A stretch of DNA of 64,000 bases from Mucidula mucida (lineage: Eukaryota; Basidiomycota; Agaricomycetes; Agaricales; Physalacriaceae), in contig JADNYV010000001.1 of the NCBI GenBank assembly GCA_015501055.1, positions 1,860,001 to 1,924,000 of the forward strand. Direction: 5' to 3'. Below, one piece after another: positions 1 to 12,212 of the stretch. The position numbers were made by a program, and so were the translations under genes. Every line of letters begins with the position of its first letter. Positions within the stretch are counted from its first letter, which is position 1. The notes under the pieces were generated by a model. It did not search any database. It saw nothing but the letters and a program-made list of their open reading frames with translations, and had not been told where the DNA came from.

Positions 1-270
1 GGCATCCACGGTGCGGCATGATTGTGATTGTGAGGGTGCGGGTGTTGGTGGTGCACGGCGGGAGATAATGTTCGCAACCGCGTCAACAGTGGCCGACTGG
101 ATGCCCAAAATGCTCGCAACATGACGGCTTCAAATCAAGGTCCTCAATATTGTCACGGACAGTCTCCAGTGTGTCACATCACAACCTGGCATTGCAACTA
201 GTTTGAACGTAGTGTAAGGTAAGTACTGAATAAATATCATAAGTATATACTGTCGTGAGTTATGTAGATG

Positions 271-3200
271 TTATTGTTTCCGAGATTCCATGTAACTGTT
301 CCCACCTAACGTGCTATCATCGTCTGTCAACACATATCTCCCATTCTCTAGCCGCACGTCGACAGATAGTCCCTGCGACAAGCTACCAGACCTCCACAGA
401 GGGGTCACTCCCATCCAGGCCCCAAGCTTTGCTAGGAACTTTATTCGGGGTGATGAATGTACTGGATCGCTCAGTAAACCTTCCCACTTGTACGTTGGGC
501 GAGCGCGTATTGAAACATCGTCATGATCCGTTCCTCCTCCAGTCCCCAAAGTACCCATTGTCGAGGGTTGCACAAGTGTTTCCATGTCCACATCCTCCAT
601 GTCCAGCTCCTCATATTTGTCGTCGCCGACATGGAACATGATAGCCTTAATCGCAAGTCAGTCATCAGAGGCATTACATCAAGTATCAAACATACCCTGT
701 TTGAGCCACGGAAAGCAGTTTCGTTGAGCCGAAGGTATAGCTTGTTCAAAAATCCCGAATGGATAAAATCACTTCGATTACGCTTTTTCGACAGCAGACC
801 CCGCTGTATGAGCAAAGATTCAAGCGCGGGTCGGGGAAGTGGGGTATAGGCAATGGAAGTAGGATACGACGGATTGAAGTCAGTTGCATGTAACTCGAGA
901 GCAGATATCGTGTCATGGTTCCGACGCCATAAGTCGTCCTATCGTCAATCATGAGCAAAGTGACAACTGGCTTGGAGAAATCCTCGCACCCAGAAAATAT
1001 ACCACCATGTCGCAGTTTCGCTACTAGAAGCAGCGCAAAAGCGTGCATACGCGGCCGAAAACACTTCTTCGCTACCAGACATCAAAGTCTGCACTCTCGG
1101 ATCCCGCTCACGATTCATTGAGCTCTCCGTCAGACCTTTCGGCTCTTGAGGATTATCGAAAACATGGGCCATAAATCGGTACGTGAGTGCATCAATCTTG
1201 GAATGACACTCCTGACGATGATGCTGTCGGTAGTGGGACAACGCCAACTCGACGTCCCCAAGACGCGAAGATATGAGTTTCCGATTCAGACCCAAAAAAC
1301 GAGCCATTGGCGTCGTCAAATCGAAGTCATTGGTGAGGCCAATGACACTGCCGTCCAAATCCAACTTCTTCGCATATGAAAGAACGACCTCAAACCCACT
1401 ACCGAATTGGTATCCGTCCCACTCCAAATGACCATGTCGTTTAATGTTCAGCTTGCACGTCTCGTAGTGCACAGATGAACGAGTTGTAAACTTCCCTTTG
1501 CCCCAGGATAAAGGGGAGTGCGAGCCGATAGGCTGTATAGGAAATCAGTCCCGCGGCCGTATGACAGGATGGTGCACTCACGCTAATGTGGTCATAAGGC
1601 CAATGAACAGTCTGTCCTTCCAATGCGCGCAGAGACATTCTGACCTGTCGCCGTCGACAAACATCAGGAGACTCGTTCTGAGCTATGTATTTCTGTAAAT
1701 CTATGAGATCCTGCAGGACGACATACGGCCCATCGTCGTATCGCAGCACCTGTTTAGTAGGTCAGTATCCGCATTACTGACGAGAAACTCCACAAACGAG
1801 AGTTGGCGGAAAAGGTATCCACCAAGCATTGCCAAAGTAGTTTGTGCATCTTGAGTCGGGATTCTTCTCATTCCTCCAGAACGAATCAGGTCCAATAAAC
1901 TTGGTTTGAATTTCAGCCTCAAGCTGCTTGAACCATTCACGATCAGGCCCCGAAAGAAGCGCAGCGGCCCTATTGTACGAAAAACCTCCGATTTCGCGCA
2001 GAATCTGATCACAGTTAAGCAAATACCAGACTGGGATTATGAAAGGTTACCTTGAGGTTTTCGGCATGTCGTTCGCCAGGAGTCCCAGCAAAGTTTAACA
2101 AGTACGGCGGAAACTCAGAGTCGCGTGCTTGGGCATACGCTATTCGTTGTTTAGCTGGTATCTGACAATCGGGGCTCGTAAGTAACAAGGCGGTGATCGT
2201 TTCCTGCCAAATCCGACGTTTTGTGTGTGGAGAGGGAAATGATAGGTCCAGGCTACAAATAAATCAATGATTGTGTCTATAATACGGAAAGAACACCCAC
2301 GCAGGAGAAAAAATGTCAATGCCTAAGGAAGAAATCAAAAGAGGGAATGGAATGATTGTTCGCAAACACTCACTGAAGTCGACACGTTTTGTCAAGCCTA
2401 TATCAAAGTTATAAGACGTCAAGTGGAGATAGAGAAAGCTCACGTTTGACGGCTCTTCGAATCAGGCTAGTATTGATGACAGTAAAATCTGTTCATTGTG
2501 AGTAGAGTCCAAGTCTTTGCAGGCGTTACGTACAGAAACTGAGACCATAAGTGACAACATAAATTCTGTTTTTGTGCTTCAGATATAAGGACGGTTAGAG
2601 GATAAAAGTACGCACACGTAAAGCACATAAACGTTGTAGATTTGTTTGCCGGGTATGTCTAAAGCCAGCAGCAGCGCCACAATGGAGGTTGCCACATAAT
2701 TTAACCTGGACGTCCATTCACTCGCATTGTTCACTGGGTCAAGGAAGGGGGCGAAAAAACACTGCGCAAGGAAGAATCCGATAGTCGATACTAGGAGGAG
2801 GATTTGACGGACGACGGGAACAGGACTCCGCGGCAACGAACGAAAGAAGCAGTTATCGGGATCAATGATCGCAATAATCACCAATGTGCTGAGTTTTGCG
2901 AAGAGAAATGTGGACTGATACGTGGCCCAACCCCGACGATATCCTACGTGCTATGTCAGAAGTGGCCGGTAATGGTGGTGTGTCAACCTTACCGCTGTAA
3001 AGGAAGGAGAACGGATTCTGATCCCGAGCAAGAAGTCGATGATATTCACCATCAAGGTCCGCTCTGTTCCTGCGCCGTCCTAAGCCTGTGTACTTGTCAA
3101 CCTTCGGGACTGATTGTCGAACTACATTGCGCAAGGCGATCGGAAACCATATTGTCAACTATGATATATCAGTCGAAATGTCGAAGGAGCAATATGAAGT

Positions 3201-4575
3201 CCTCACAGAGAGCAGAACCATCATAGAAAGAATGACAATGACCGGTGCGAAATTGATCTCATTCCTCTTCATCGTGGTCGTCCAGCAAAAGTCCAGGGGA
3301 TCTCGATACACGCTAGGTGGCCCCAGTGGGCGTAGTTTCGGTGGCAAGACCGTAGCGTTCTTATATGGATTGGCGACAACCCATAGGTCGTCGGACCAAA
3401 CCAATACGTGGACCGCCATAGTGCTCAAAGGGAGATACAAGACAGTCAAAATAAATGTCACGACCAGAAGAACCCACTGTTTCCCTTCCGGCGCAGTCTG
3501 CTGTAACCCTTCCACTCGATTGTAACGATCACAGTTCCGAGTAGAACGATAGAAATAGTAGAGCAATCCGGAAGAGAGTGTCAGAAATATGACCAACAAA
3601 ATGAGTGACTGAATGACGGAAGACGCAAAGTTCATGGCAATGATGTTCGGTATGGTTCCAAGCAGAAGTTGATGCCATTGATTTGAGATGTCATTGCCGA
3701 AGAGAGGAACTAGAGGCACGCATTATTGCAGGGTACACGAAAATAAGACAATGCTACGCACCAACAGTGGATAGGATGAGGGCGAATATTTGGAGTGTGT
3801 TCGCTAGCCCTTGCAAGCTGTAGAAGGCTGCCAGAGCACTGGATCCCGTGAAACCTAAAACGGTATTCACGGCATTAGCCAGAATGGTCTGCCTATTTAT
3901 CCATGGTGGCGCGATTTTGGAATTGGTTTCCAGATCTTCAATTGACCGGCCAGACGCCGCTAGCTTGTCCATCGGAGGGAACATCTTGTCCTTTTCCCAA
4001 CGCGAGCCTTTCTGTAGAAACGTCGGTTGCTCAAGTGTGGAGATGTATGCGTCGAGTTTGGGAAGGTGTAGGCGGGGAGCACCCGGAGCAAAGATGACCG
4101 TGGCAGCAATTGGTGTATGTGGTTTGGTGCTGTGGGGGTGCCCTCGCCTTCCAAGATGACGGCCTTGACACTAAGGTCTCTGACATGGATGGAGGATAAT
4201 CATGCTTCTCGAGAGGAGCGAAGCCGCGAGTCTTGCGCTTTGGCGCGCGTGTGTATGAATGCAAGGTAGTCACTGAATTTCTTGATTTTTCTGAGCTTTG
4301 GTCGGCATTGTGGACTGTCCTGGTTCGTGAAGTGTCATGAAGATCGTAGCTGTCGTCATCAGGGGATATAAAGAGGGATTGTCTTGGGTATCTGGAGGGC
4401 AATGTCAGCGGCTTGGGGTGCCTGCGACACGATACAGCGAGCTCGTACCACTTCTAGAATTGATGGATGCCTTGCTCCTCGAGGCCTTGCTAGGTGTCAT
4501 TGCGCTTGGACGGGCGTCGTTGGGACGAAGCAAACTGTCCACGTCGCTGCCTTCGACGAGCTTAATGTACGCCAT
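271..4575 (-). CDS. Large agaric-type multi-pass membrane protein of unknown function
   Basis: One long multi-exon gene read right to left. The N-terminal part is polar, with a conserved piece around TVIFAPGAPRLHLPKLDAY (about 4.0-4.1 kb). Several hydrophobic segments follow between about 3.9 and 2.6 kb (for example SLILLVIFLTLSSGLLYYFY). The long cytosolic C-terminal half contains YFGNAWWIPFPPTLV, YDDGPYVVLQDL, WYIFWDDLWRRN and NGRYVLTDDD. Splicing restores frame at several junctions, for example FW|DDLWRR near 0.95-1.0 kb. The stop TAA at 271 follows MESRKQ. I recognise the pattern as a conserved Agaricomycete protein but know no function or named domain. The start is the least certain part: ATG at 4575 opens a plausible first exon, but its junction to the next exon (donor near 4446) is out of phase by one base, as in other genes here. 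It is not a terpene synthase despite an NDFD string. Confidence 0.6.
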
Positions 4576-4959
4576 CAAGACCGGCTCGCAACGTCAATGG
4601 TCAGGCGCTCACTGACAACATGAGAGGCTGTCTCCAACCGATACTCCGAGAAACGTTTGATCGGTCGGCCCGATTTGGACATTGATGTCGATCCCCCAAG
4701 CTGCGCAAACGCGACAGCAAATTTCAGAACGCCCCAAGTTAATCGTTCGACTTTCAACGTGTTTCAACGATGGCTTCATTGGTCATTTCACATACAGGGG
4801 GATTGGAGTCTACTCTCCAAGTCTTCCCATCAACCTGGCGGTGTACAATAATAACTTCAGTAACAGTCAATTAGCAGTGACAATTACTAGACGATGTAGT
4901 GATATACGGAAGACATGAGGTAGGGAGATCTCTGTCGAGATTGTTCGGTGAAAGAGGAT
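4576..4959. other. Intergenic: upstream of the membrane protein, downstream of the P450
   Basis: About 380 bases between two same-strand genes. Short open frames occur but none has a recognisable product or good codon pattern. It should hold the P450 3' end and the promoter of the membrane protein gene. No clear TATA box or repeat was seen. Confidence 0.4.
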
Positions 4960-6834
4960 TCACGGGCGAGGAACGATTTCAATTGGGAAGGCCTTGACAT
5001 GACTAAAGGCCTCTTGTTAGCAGCTTGAACAACGAGGGCCTTCCAGAGATTTCACCTGGTAATGCCCGACGTGAACTCCACGTTAGGCGGCGTAGATTGA
5101 GCGGGCAACCTAATGTCAAACTTTGCCAGAATACTGGCCATCGTGAGAAGCATAGATGTCTCCGCAAACTGCACACCTGCGTGCTTAATCAGAGCAGAAT
5201 TCAAAGCATAGAAACGTAAATGATACCAGGACATGTTCTCCGTCCATACCCAAAGGCGAATATTCTCGAATCTGGGTTGATCTCTGGACCAGTTGAGTCT
5301 TCCGATTCACCCAAGAACCGAGTAGGGTTGAACACGGAGGGAAGTGGGTAGAGCTCGGGATCGTGCAGTATAGCCCATGTATTCGCGACGACGGTCGCAT
5401 GCTTGGGGATTCTATAACCTTCGTAGGTATCCTCTTCCGTGAGGCGATGTGGCAGCGCTGTTACAATGGCGTGAGTTAACATATAGCATGTCTCGTGCCG
5501 CTACTGACCCAAATTAGCGATCGGCGCGTATCTCAAAACCTCCTTCATCACTGCCAAAAGGTAAACTAGTCTCGTGTTGTCGCCACAGGACGGTGAACTA
5601 TAACGTCCGACCACTGTATCAACCTCAGCTTGGGCAGTTTTTTGGACATCCTGATGCAGTGCCATTAGAAGGATGAACGACATCATGGCCGATACAGTCT
5701 GTTAACACGTCAGTGACAATGAGAGCAGTAATACATAACCTCACTGTATCGGCAGCACCGGCGTATAATCCTCCGGCGCACCACTTCACGATATCCTCAT
5801 CCGCGGAATGCTCCTCTAGGTGGCGGGATGTGAAGGACTCGGTATACTGACCGAGAGCCTATACATCATCCATGCGTCAGGAACTGTCAGAAGACCACAA
5901 GGAGTATGTAGACGGACCATCTGCTTCTTGACCCATCTGTGAGGGGCTTCCGAGAGGGAATCCAACTTCTGTTTCCACTCTTCGCCCTGGCGCCTGAAAG
6001 CTGCAAATGGAAACCACATAGGAAGGAAACGAACTAAAACACGTCAATGATCTCAAAAACTTTCACAAGCTAGCCAGTCCCCACCGATGGGATAATAGTC
6101 AACGAGCCATCGGCCAGGAGCTAATGCCTGTCCTGAGATCCTGGCAGATTCTTCGGCAATGCCAATAAAAGGATCATCTTCGACGATAGAATAGCCGTAC
6201 GCAACCTTCATTATCACTGCGGCCGAGTTTCTGACAAGTATAAGCTTTAGGACTTCATCAGACGAGAGGGTAGAACACCGACCGGCGTAGATGCGCTTCA
6301 AATCTTTTCGGACTATCCTGCAAACCTTGCATCAACGTGACGACAGCATCTTCCAATATTGGCCAGTAGTATTGAGTCGCCTTAGCTCCGAGACCATTGC
6401 TCAACAGCTTCCGGTATTCTTTGTGGCGCTCATCCAAGGATGATATATTGAAGACGGACTTTCCCCTGCCACATAACTCGTGATACATCCATGCCTTTGG
6501 ACGGTCCGAATATACGTTGGCACGTCGATTGAGCAGCTCTCGAACAGATTTACTGTCATTGAGGACAATAATTCGGCGATTGTAAACACGAAACGATATT
6601 ATAGGACCTTGGTGGCACGTCAGCACTGAACATCTCGAGACTAGGATCCTCACTTCCAAAATGTTGCGCCCAAGAGTGATACATCCTCCACGGCGCTGTT
6701 GGTGAGAGTTGAGACTTCACTCCGAAGAAAAGACTGCCTGTGGGTCCTGGAGGCAAGGGACGCCTCTTGAAGGCGACGTTAGGGTACGCGATGTACCAGA
6801 CGACGATCAAGAGGATGATTAACGAGAGAATCAT
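4960..6834 (-). CDS. Cytochrome P450 monooxygenase (CYP64/O-methylsterigmatocystin oxidoreductase-like)
   Basis: Heme-thiolate monooxygenase, probably ER-anchored. The N-terminus is a membrane helix (MILSLIILLIVVWYIAYPNV) followed by the proline-rich hinge RRPLPPGPTG. Further on come the I-helix AGAADT (about 5.75 kb), the ExxR motif in MKEVLRYAP, the FNPTRF (PERF-region) segment and the heme loop FGYGRRTCPG with the cysteine ligand (about 5.23 kb). Introns restore frame cleanly, for example HFG|SPIISFRVYN near 6.65 kb and HLRR|NSAAVIMKVAYGY near 6.26 kb. The last intron (about 5007-5059) leads to the typical C-terminus SHVKAFPIEIVPRP and TGA at 4960. In overall form it matches the many basidiomycete P450s annotated as O-methylsterigmatocystin oxidoreductase-like; that name does not imply aflatoxin chemistry. 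Substrate unknown. Its only close neighbour is the unknown membrane protein, so no biosynthetic cluster is evident. Confidence 0.9.
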
Positions 6835-8315
6835 CTGGGAAAGACGAGAAGGAAAGTAAGGGTTTGCCCGGCTCGTAGTCTGCCCAATAAATACTGGGGC
6901 CGTAGCCGGAAATAGATACCGTTTTAAAGTTCGACATCGGAGGTGGAACTATAGACATCTAAACGAAGCTTCAACACCGCATAATGGCGAATGACACAAA
7001 CAAGATCTTACCGTCCAAGCGCGGCATGCCCAGAGCGAAAGCATAGCAATCAACCATCAGTGCCACAGAAATGGACGAAATGAATTGTGATTCATGTTCC
7101 GCCCTATCGAGAGGCGGCTGAAGAATTGCTGATCCCGCGTTTTTGCTTGACTTACGGTCGAGGACGGCAACGTACGGAGTTAGAGCACCTGGAACCAAGG
7201 TCTACCAGGGTATACCTCTTTTATTTTGGGGGTAGCCGATTCCATGGTCCCCTGTGGGAACTCCTGACGTCGTTCAAAAGGACCTCTGCTTCAAACAAGT
7301 CGATGACTGGGAGATGCGAAAGGTGGTATCCTGTAGAAATACTTTAGAGAGCACGGAACTCGAGACTGAGTCATCTACTAGAAGCTGCTTGGAGGTAAAT
7401 AGTGATGTTGATATGCCGTAACTTGACATACTATTCCTCCATGTTTGAACTCGACATATCCCTCAGACTATGAGTCATTTGATTCAATTCCGTATCATCC
7501 GGACCCGCAGACATCGATAGTAGCGAGTCCATCTCTAGTCTTGGAATCCAAGTTCCACATTGAGAACAAAGCAATGGAACGTGCCAGCGCTTGTTGTTTA
7601 GATTTTACCGATTGTGAACGCGTAGCAACGGGTAAAGAATGCCACGTTGTGAGAAGGAAGGGAAGAGCACGCTGTCTCCTTCAGGCGAAAGAAGGCAGAC
7701 TCTGCCACGCGAGATCCATTTTGATTGACCTTGACCCGATTCGTAGTGAGTATGGAGATGGAGAGTCGTCATAGCGCGCGCTTAACGGTCAACAATCGCC
7801 CCAACAAGCTTAAGTACTAGTAGAGACGACACCACAATATCGGTGGAAGCCGAGTACAGAAGGTCCAAATCGATGCGTAATTTAAGGGGCTTAGGTTAAC
7901 GCTGGCCGTGGATATAAATCGTCTGAGCTTGTTACCAATGGTCCTCATTGGTCCGTGTAAAGGGGCACGTCCTGTCCACCTTATTCTACGAGGGATGCCT
8001 CGGAGTTCTCGGTAAATATCAAACAGCTGATAGCGATATTGGGAACTTTTCTTCGGGCGCGGCTTTGGTGAGAAAGCACAGGAGGCCCGCGCGGAGATGC
8101 AGCCGCTGAGACGATAGTAGTACTGCCATTCGTGATTGCCGTTGTCCGACGCAAACCGGAGCGATGATGATTATTCCAGAGTTTCCCGTGAAGCGTAACC
8201 ATAGCCCGAAGCCCCACGCAAGGAGCGGTGTCTGAATGGGCCCTTCGATTTTTCGGGCACAGAGGCATGATGCAGGTGAATTAGTAGATTTCAATACAGT
8301 GTCCAATTAGTAGCA
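6835..8315. other. Gene-poor stretch, no gene supported
   Basis: About 1.5 kb between the P450 start and the NUS1 stop. Open frames of 75-110 codons exist on both strands (about 6971-7198 minus, 7445-7774 plus, 7981-8306 minus). They lack recognisable domains, the plus-strand one begins at TTG rather than ATG, and none forms a spliced model. It contains the P450 promoter. No transposon ends or long repeats were noticed. Confidence 0.45.
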
Positions 8316-9450
8316 TTATTTTCCAAAACGCATTTCGGCTCCAGCAAATTCGTCGAGGGCTTCTCTGAAGACAACCTCTGTGAGAGGAACGGGTAGTCTC
8401 CTCGCATAGAATCTGGAAGGGAGGATCCAGTTAATCCACGCGTCATGTCGCTTCAAGAGGCGATTATGGCTGGAGAAAGGAGGTTAGAGTCATGAAACAG
8501 TCGAGAAGAGGACACTTACTACACCTCAGTCAACCGTGTTTGGAATGGCGGGAAGCCATGCAGTTCTAGAGCGGTTCGATTATATTTTGAAGGGGAAAGC
8601 GGGTGGACAATCATGAGATTTGACGGCGGTAGTCCGTCCTTACCTATCAACATATGAGTATTGAAAGGACCGGCGTTGCGTCGAGACAAACCTTCAAGTC
8701 TCCATTTCATCTCTTCCACGGCAAGATGGAATGAAGTATCTTGATCTTTCGGGCGTAACGCTTCTCCTTTGGCAATGGAGGACGCGACATCTGCTATCAT
8801 GGGCTTTGAAGACTCGTACGACGCGAGATAAATGGTCTTTGAGACTTCAGGTGAACCTATTCATGTGTGACGCAGCGAATGAGATGCCGGTCAATTACAT
8901 ACCAACAGACCAAGGAGATAGCTTCCTAGTAGGATCCATGACGGTATGTTGGTACTGAATGGTAGTAAACGGGCTACTAGTCGATTCGCGGTCCGGAGAG
9001 TGCGGCCTTGAAGCACAGTCGGAAAGTGGAGGTGTAGGTGGATATTCGAGACCCAAGTCAACATCTCGGGAAGTGATAGACGTAACGTGTCTTTCTATCA
9101 AAGGCGCTAGTGCCTGGAGTATTCCTATGTAGTCGTCAGTTTGGACTGACGCGTTGCATCGAGTTGACTCTACCTTCTTCGTCATAGAAAGTTATGGTCG
9201 CGATGCCAACCTCTCTGCACCAGTCCAGCACTCTGTACACACTTTCTAGCAGGCATTTCTCCGTCAAGTCGTGGTGTGTTTCTGGGTCCGGAATGAAGAG
9301 TACGCCGAGATGTTTGGGGATTTGCCGCCGCGGAGCCGTTAGAGAGAGCGGGCCAACGTAGGTAAGTCGTTTCCAGCACGAATACGCGAAAAATGCGACG
9401 GCATACAACGCATGAATAAAACGAAGGACTAGGTAGGCGACAGAGCGCAT
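8316..9450 (-). CDS. NUS1: Nus1/NgBR subunit of dehydrodolichyl diphosphate synthase
   Basis: Non-catalytic partner of the cis-prenyltransferase Rer2/Srt1. Together they make the dehydrodolichyl diphosphate needed for dolichol and N-glycosylation at the ER. The sequence shows an N-terminal hydrophobic segment (MRSVAYLVLRFIHALYAVAF), then KHLGVLFIPDPE and a region with VYRVLDWCREVGIATITFYDEEG, as in undecaprenyl-synthase-like folds. The C-terminus has HGFPPFQTRLTEV and ends ALDEFAGAEMRFGK with TAA at 8316. This ending carries the RxG-type motif known to be essential in NgBR/Nus1. At least three introns lie between 8.4 and 9.2 kb. I chose ATG 9450 because the membrane helix starts there; an in-frame ATG at 9498 would add 16 residues. 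Confidence 0.85.
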
Positions 9451-9902
9451 TTCTACAAAATCATAGGCGAAGGTGGAAGACGTGGCGGTAATGATCATGT
9501 GATTGGTAGGGTCTAGGTCGGTCGGTGAATCCAAAAAAAAGTACGTGCATTCAGTGCAGGCCATTTGATTAGCAAATACGTAGCGTCGTATACATACCGG
9601 CAAGCCCTCAGAGTCACACGACAGGTGCCGTGAGGAAGCGCAGTCAGATATTGCAGTAGTATGTGTGCCTGGGTGGTAGCTTCGGTCATCTATTAATGCA
9701 GTATCGTGATGCTTCGCCTTTCAAGAGACCTTTGTATGGAATTGAGAATAAAGGGCAGCACTGGCTGATACGGTAACACAAAATAAATGCGTACAAGTTA
9801 AAGAACGTTCCGATCGGGATCGTGGGGTGCCGTCGTTGCCGATCAGTTCTCCCCTTGCTCTGCACAGCATGCCGAGAATATCTGACTTAGATCTCAACAA
9901 CG
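9451..9902. promoter_or_regulatory. Shared upstream region of NUS1 (minus) and the Zn2Cys6 regulator (plus)
   Basis: About 450 bases between two divergent starts, with no supported gene. Promoters of both genes must lie here. I could not pick out a convincing TATA box or a CGG-type binding site. Confidence 0.4.
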
Positions 9903-12121
9903 ATGCCTCCGTCGTCCAGTACGCCATCGTCCTCCTTGAAGGCGACGCGACCCAGAAAATCCAAGGTCCAAGCCTGTTCAACTTGCAGAAAGCAGAAATC
10001 TAGATGCGAAGTCTTGGAGACGAATTCTGCTGGTGTTCGTAAATGCCATCGTTGTACAGTTCTCAAAGCTACCTGCTCGTTCGAATCTGATACACCTTCT
10101 ACACTTCCTCCTCCTCCTCCCTCTGAAGAACCACCACCGGCTAACGCTCTTTCTGCTTTGGCCATTTTACCGGGGGTCCTTGCTATGCATAGAATAGAGT
10201 CCCACGCATTCGACGCGAATATGACGGTTAACGTGCCCGCGCGCTTTACTGGGCCTCCTAGTCGAATAGCATCGGTAAACTGTACACCGCCGGTGAAACC
10301 GTACGTCTGGACTTTTGTCAGTCCATTTGTGGATTGGTCTGCACCTATGGTCGCAATGCAAGAACTAGCCAAAGTTCCCGAGGTCGGCAGTTCGTCGTTC
10401 GTCATACACGATGAATGCTTGGAGCATATTCTCCCTCAAAGTGAAGTCGACAATCTTTTATCGACGTGCGTTTTTTCTATAGCCTTCTAAGTGTTCTATA
10501 TTAATCTATAACCAGATTTACAGTGCATTATGCGCCCTGGCTAAATTTCAATCTAGTGCGCAATGCCCCCGATCATGCATTTCTTGACCTTGTCTGTTGC
10601 ACTATCGCTTCACGCTACCTCGACTCATCTACTCGTTTCCTTATCGCCCCTCGACTACAAAATTTGACGCGGGACAAGATAGCGGAAATGGCGTTCAATC
10701 CTGCCGGATTCCAGTCTCTCGATACTGTTCAAGCGCTCATCATTTTAGCATGGTGGGCTCCAATTTGTGGTTTCGGAGCCCAAGGAGACGGGAAAATGCT
10801 CATCGGCATGGGAGTGACTATCGCCATGAACATGCGCTTAAATGAAGCCTCAGCGCGCGCAATAAAGATGCGAACTGGAACATTGCCGCTCAATTCCATG
10901 GACATTGCTGAGTATGAGAACACGATGAATCGAGCTCGTATCGTGCGTATCCTATCATTGTCAAAGCTGCTTCATTTCCTGATCTTCTTCACAGTGGATA
11001 GTCCTGACCAATACGGAGACCATGTAAGTGTAAGTTTGTAGAGGGCAGATTTCTGGACTAATAAACCCAGGCTTTGTATAGGAAGCGGGCGACCGGCTGT
11101 CTCAAAGCGCTCAAAGTCAGATATGGAGCTGTTCCCAATACTATCTCCCAACACCGTCGAGGAGGGGAGAGATCTTCGTATCAGACTTCTTTCCGAGGTT
11201 TTCGATGCCACAGAACAGGGCTTACAAGTGGAACTTACTCGGCGGGAAGATATCGACGCATGGCACGACGGCGTCTCCGCGTCGCTAGCATCTATGGAGA
11301 GTCTGGTGCAACTGATCACACCGCTTCCCAGTATGATGTTCCATTATCTCAAAGCTTGGAAAACAATTGACATGCTATCAGTCGTCTGCGCAGAGGAAAA
11401 GTTCCATTATCACATCCTCCACTGCGTCGTTTTGTGTTGTCGGCAATGCGTGCTTTACAACGCCATTTTGAATTGTCGAAAACTTCTCGAGGATCGATAC
11501 CCCTTGGATCCCGCCTCTCCTCATCAATGGAATTGGTTCCAAGATATTCAGCCGCATGGAGTAAACATTGTACCACTCTGGGGCAAGGAGAGCATCCGAA
11601 ACGCTGAGGCTGTCATGCTATTCACTTTACAATGTGACCCCGCATGTTTGGCCACGTCGCCCGACATCCTATTCGCCATGATTGCGTTCTGTGGGGGCAT
11701 TGTTATCGCCATGAAGTTCTTCATGCTGAGAAAACTAGGTGTTGAGATGCCCGGGTCTGGGGATCTTCTCCTCGATCAAATGGTGGATCTCATGAGTCGG
11801 GCTAGCATATCGGACAACCACGCTCCGATACGCTATGCAAATGTTGTTCGGAATATGCTATCGACCTGGCGAAAGACTGACAAGGCGGCGTTGGTGAGGG
11901 AAGCTTGGAGGCTACATCATGACTTCCAGCAACAATCATCTACCGCTGGGCAAACTGGAAGCCACAACAAAAGCGAATGTGGCAGTGAGAGTAGTGTCGA
12001 TAGCCAAAATCGTGGCGCTGGCAGTCCTCTCGCCAATTCTCAGTCCCCAGGTGGCGATTTTTGGTCTGAGTTTTTACAAACCATTCCAGTACCACAGTTT
12101 ACTTCGCCCCTAGGGTTTTAG
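9903..12121 (+). CDS. Fungal Zn(II)2Cys6 transcription factor
   Basis: Nuclear DNA-binding regulator. The N-terminus has a basic stretch and then the binuclear zinc cluster CSTCRKQKSRC followed by CHRCTVLKATC. A linker rich in Pro/Glu follows, then a fungal-specific regulatory domain with LPQSEVDNLLST, ALIILAWWAP and a typical ARIWIVLTNTETM segment. Four exons give one frame: 9903-10465, 10516-10942, 10995-11023 and 11071-12121. They total 690 codons including the TAG stop, so 689 residues. Exon 3 is only 29 bases. The C-terminal tail is Ser/Gly/Gln rich. The target genes are unknown; the neighbours (NUS1, SEC17) are housekeeping, so nothing suggests a pathway-specific role. Confidence 0.9.
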
Positions 12122-12212
12122 CTTACATCTACATACACGTCGTCAACCGCAATCACATATAATAGCATCATTAATCAAGCAGGCATTCATAACTGGCGCC
12201 TAGTGTAACCCA

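Noticed and set aside
945..1472. NDFDLTTP string as a terpene synthase NSE/DTE motif
   Set aside because: The flanking text and upstream membrane helices belong to one large membrane protein; there is no DDxxD motif and no terpene synthase fold order.
6971..7198. 75-codon minus-strand frame upstream of the P450
   Set aside because: No family resemblance, and it lies in the likely P450 promoter.
7445..7774. 110-codon plus-strand frame
   Set aside because: It opens at TTG, has no recognisable content and no spliced extension.
7981..8306. Two overlapping 95-codon minus-strand frames after NUS1
   Set aside because: They overlap each other in different frames, show low-complexity Arg/Ser text and fit NUS1 3' UTR.
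4960..12121. P450 plus Zn2Cys6 regulator as a secondary-metabolite cluster
   Set aside because: They are 3 kb apart with NUS1 between them, and no backbone enzyme is present.
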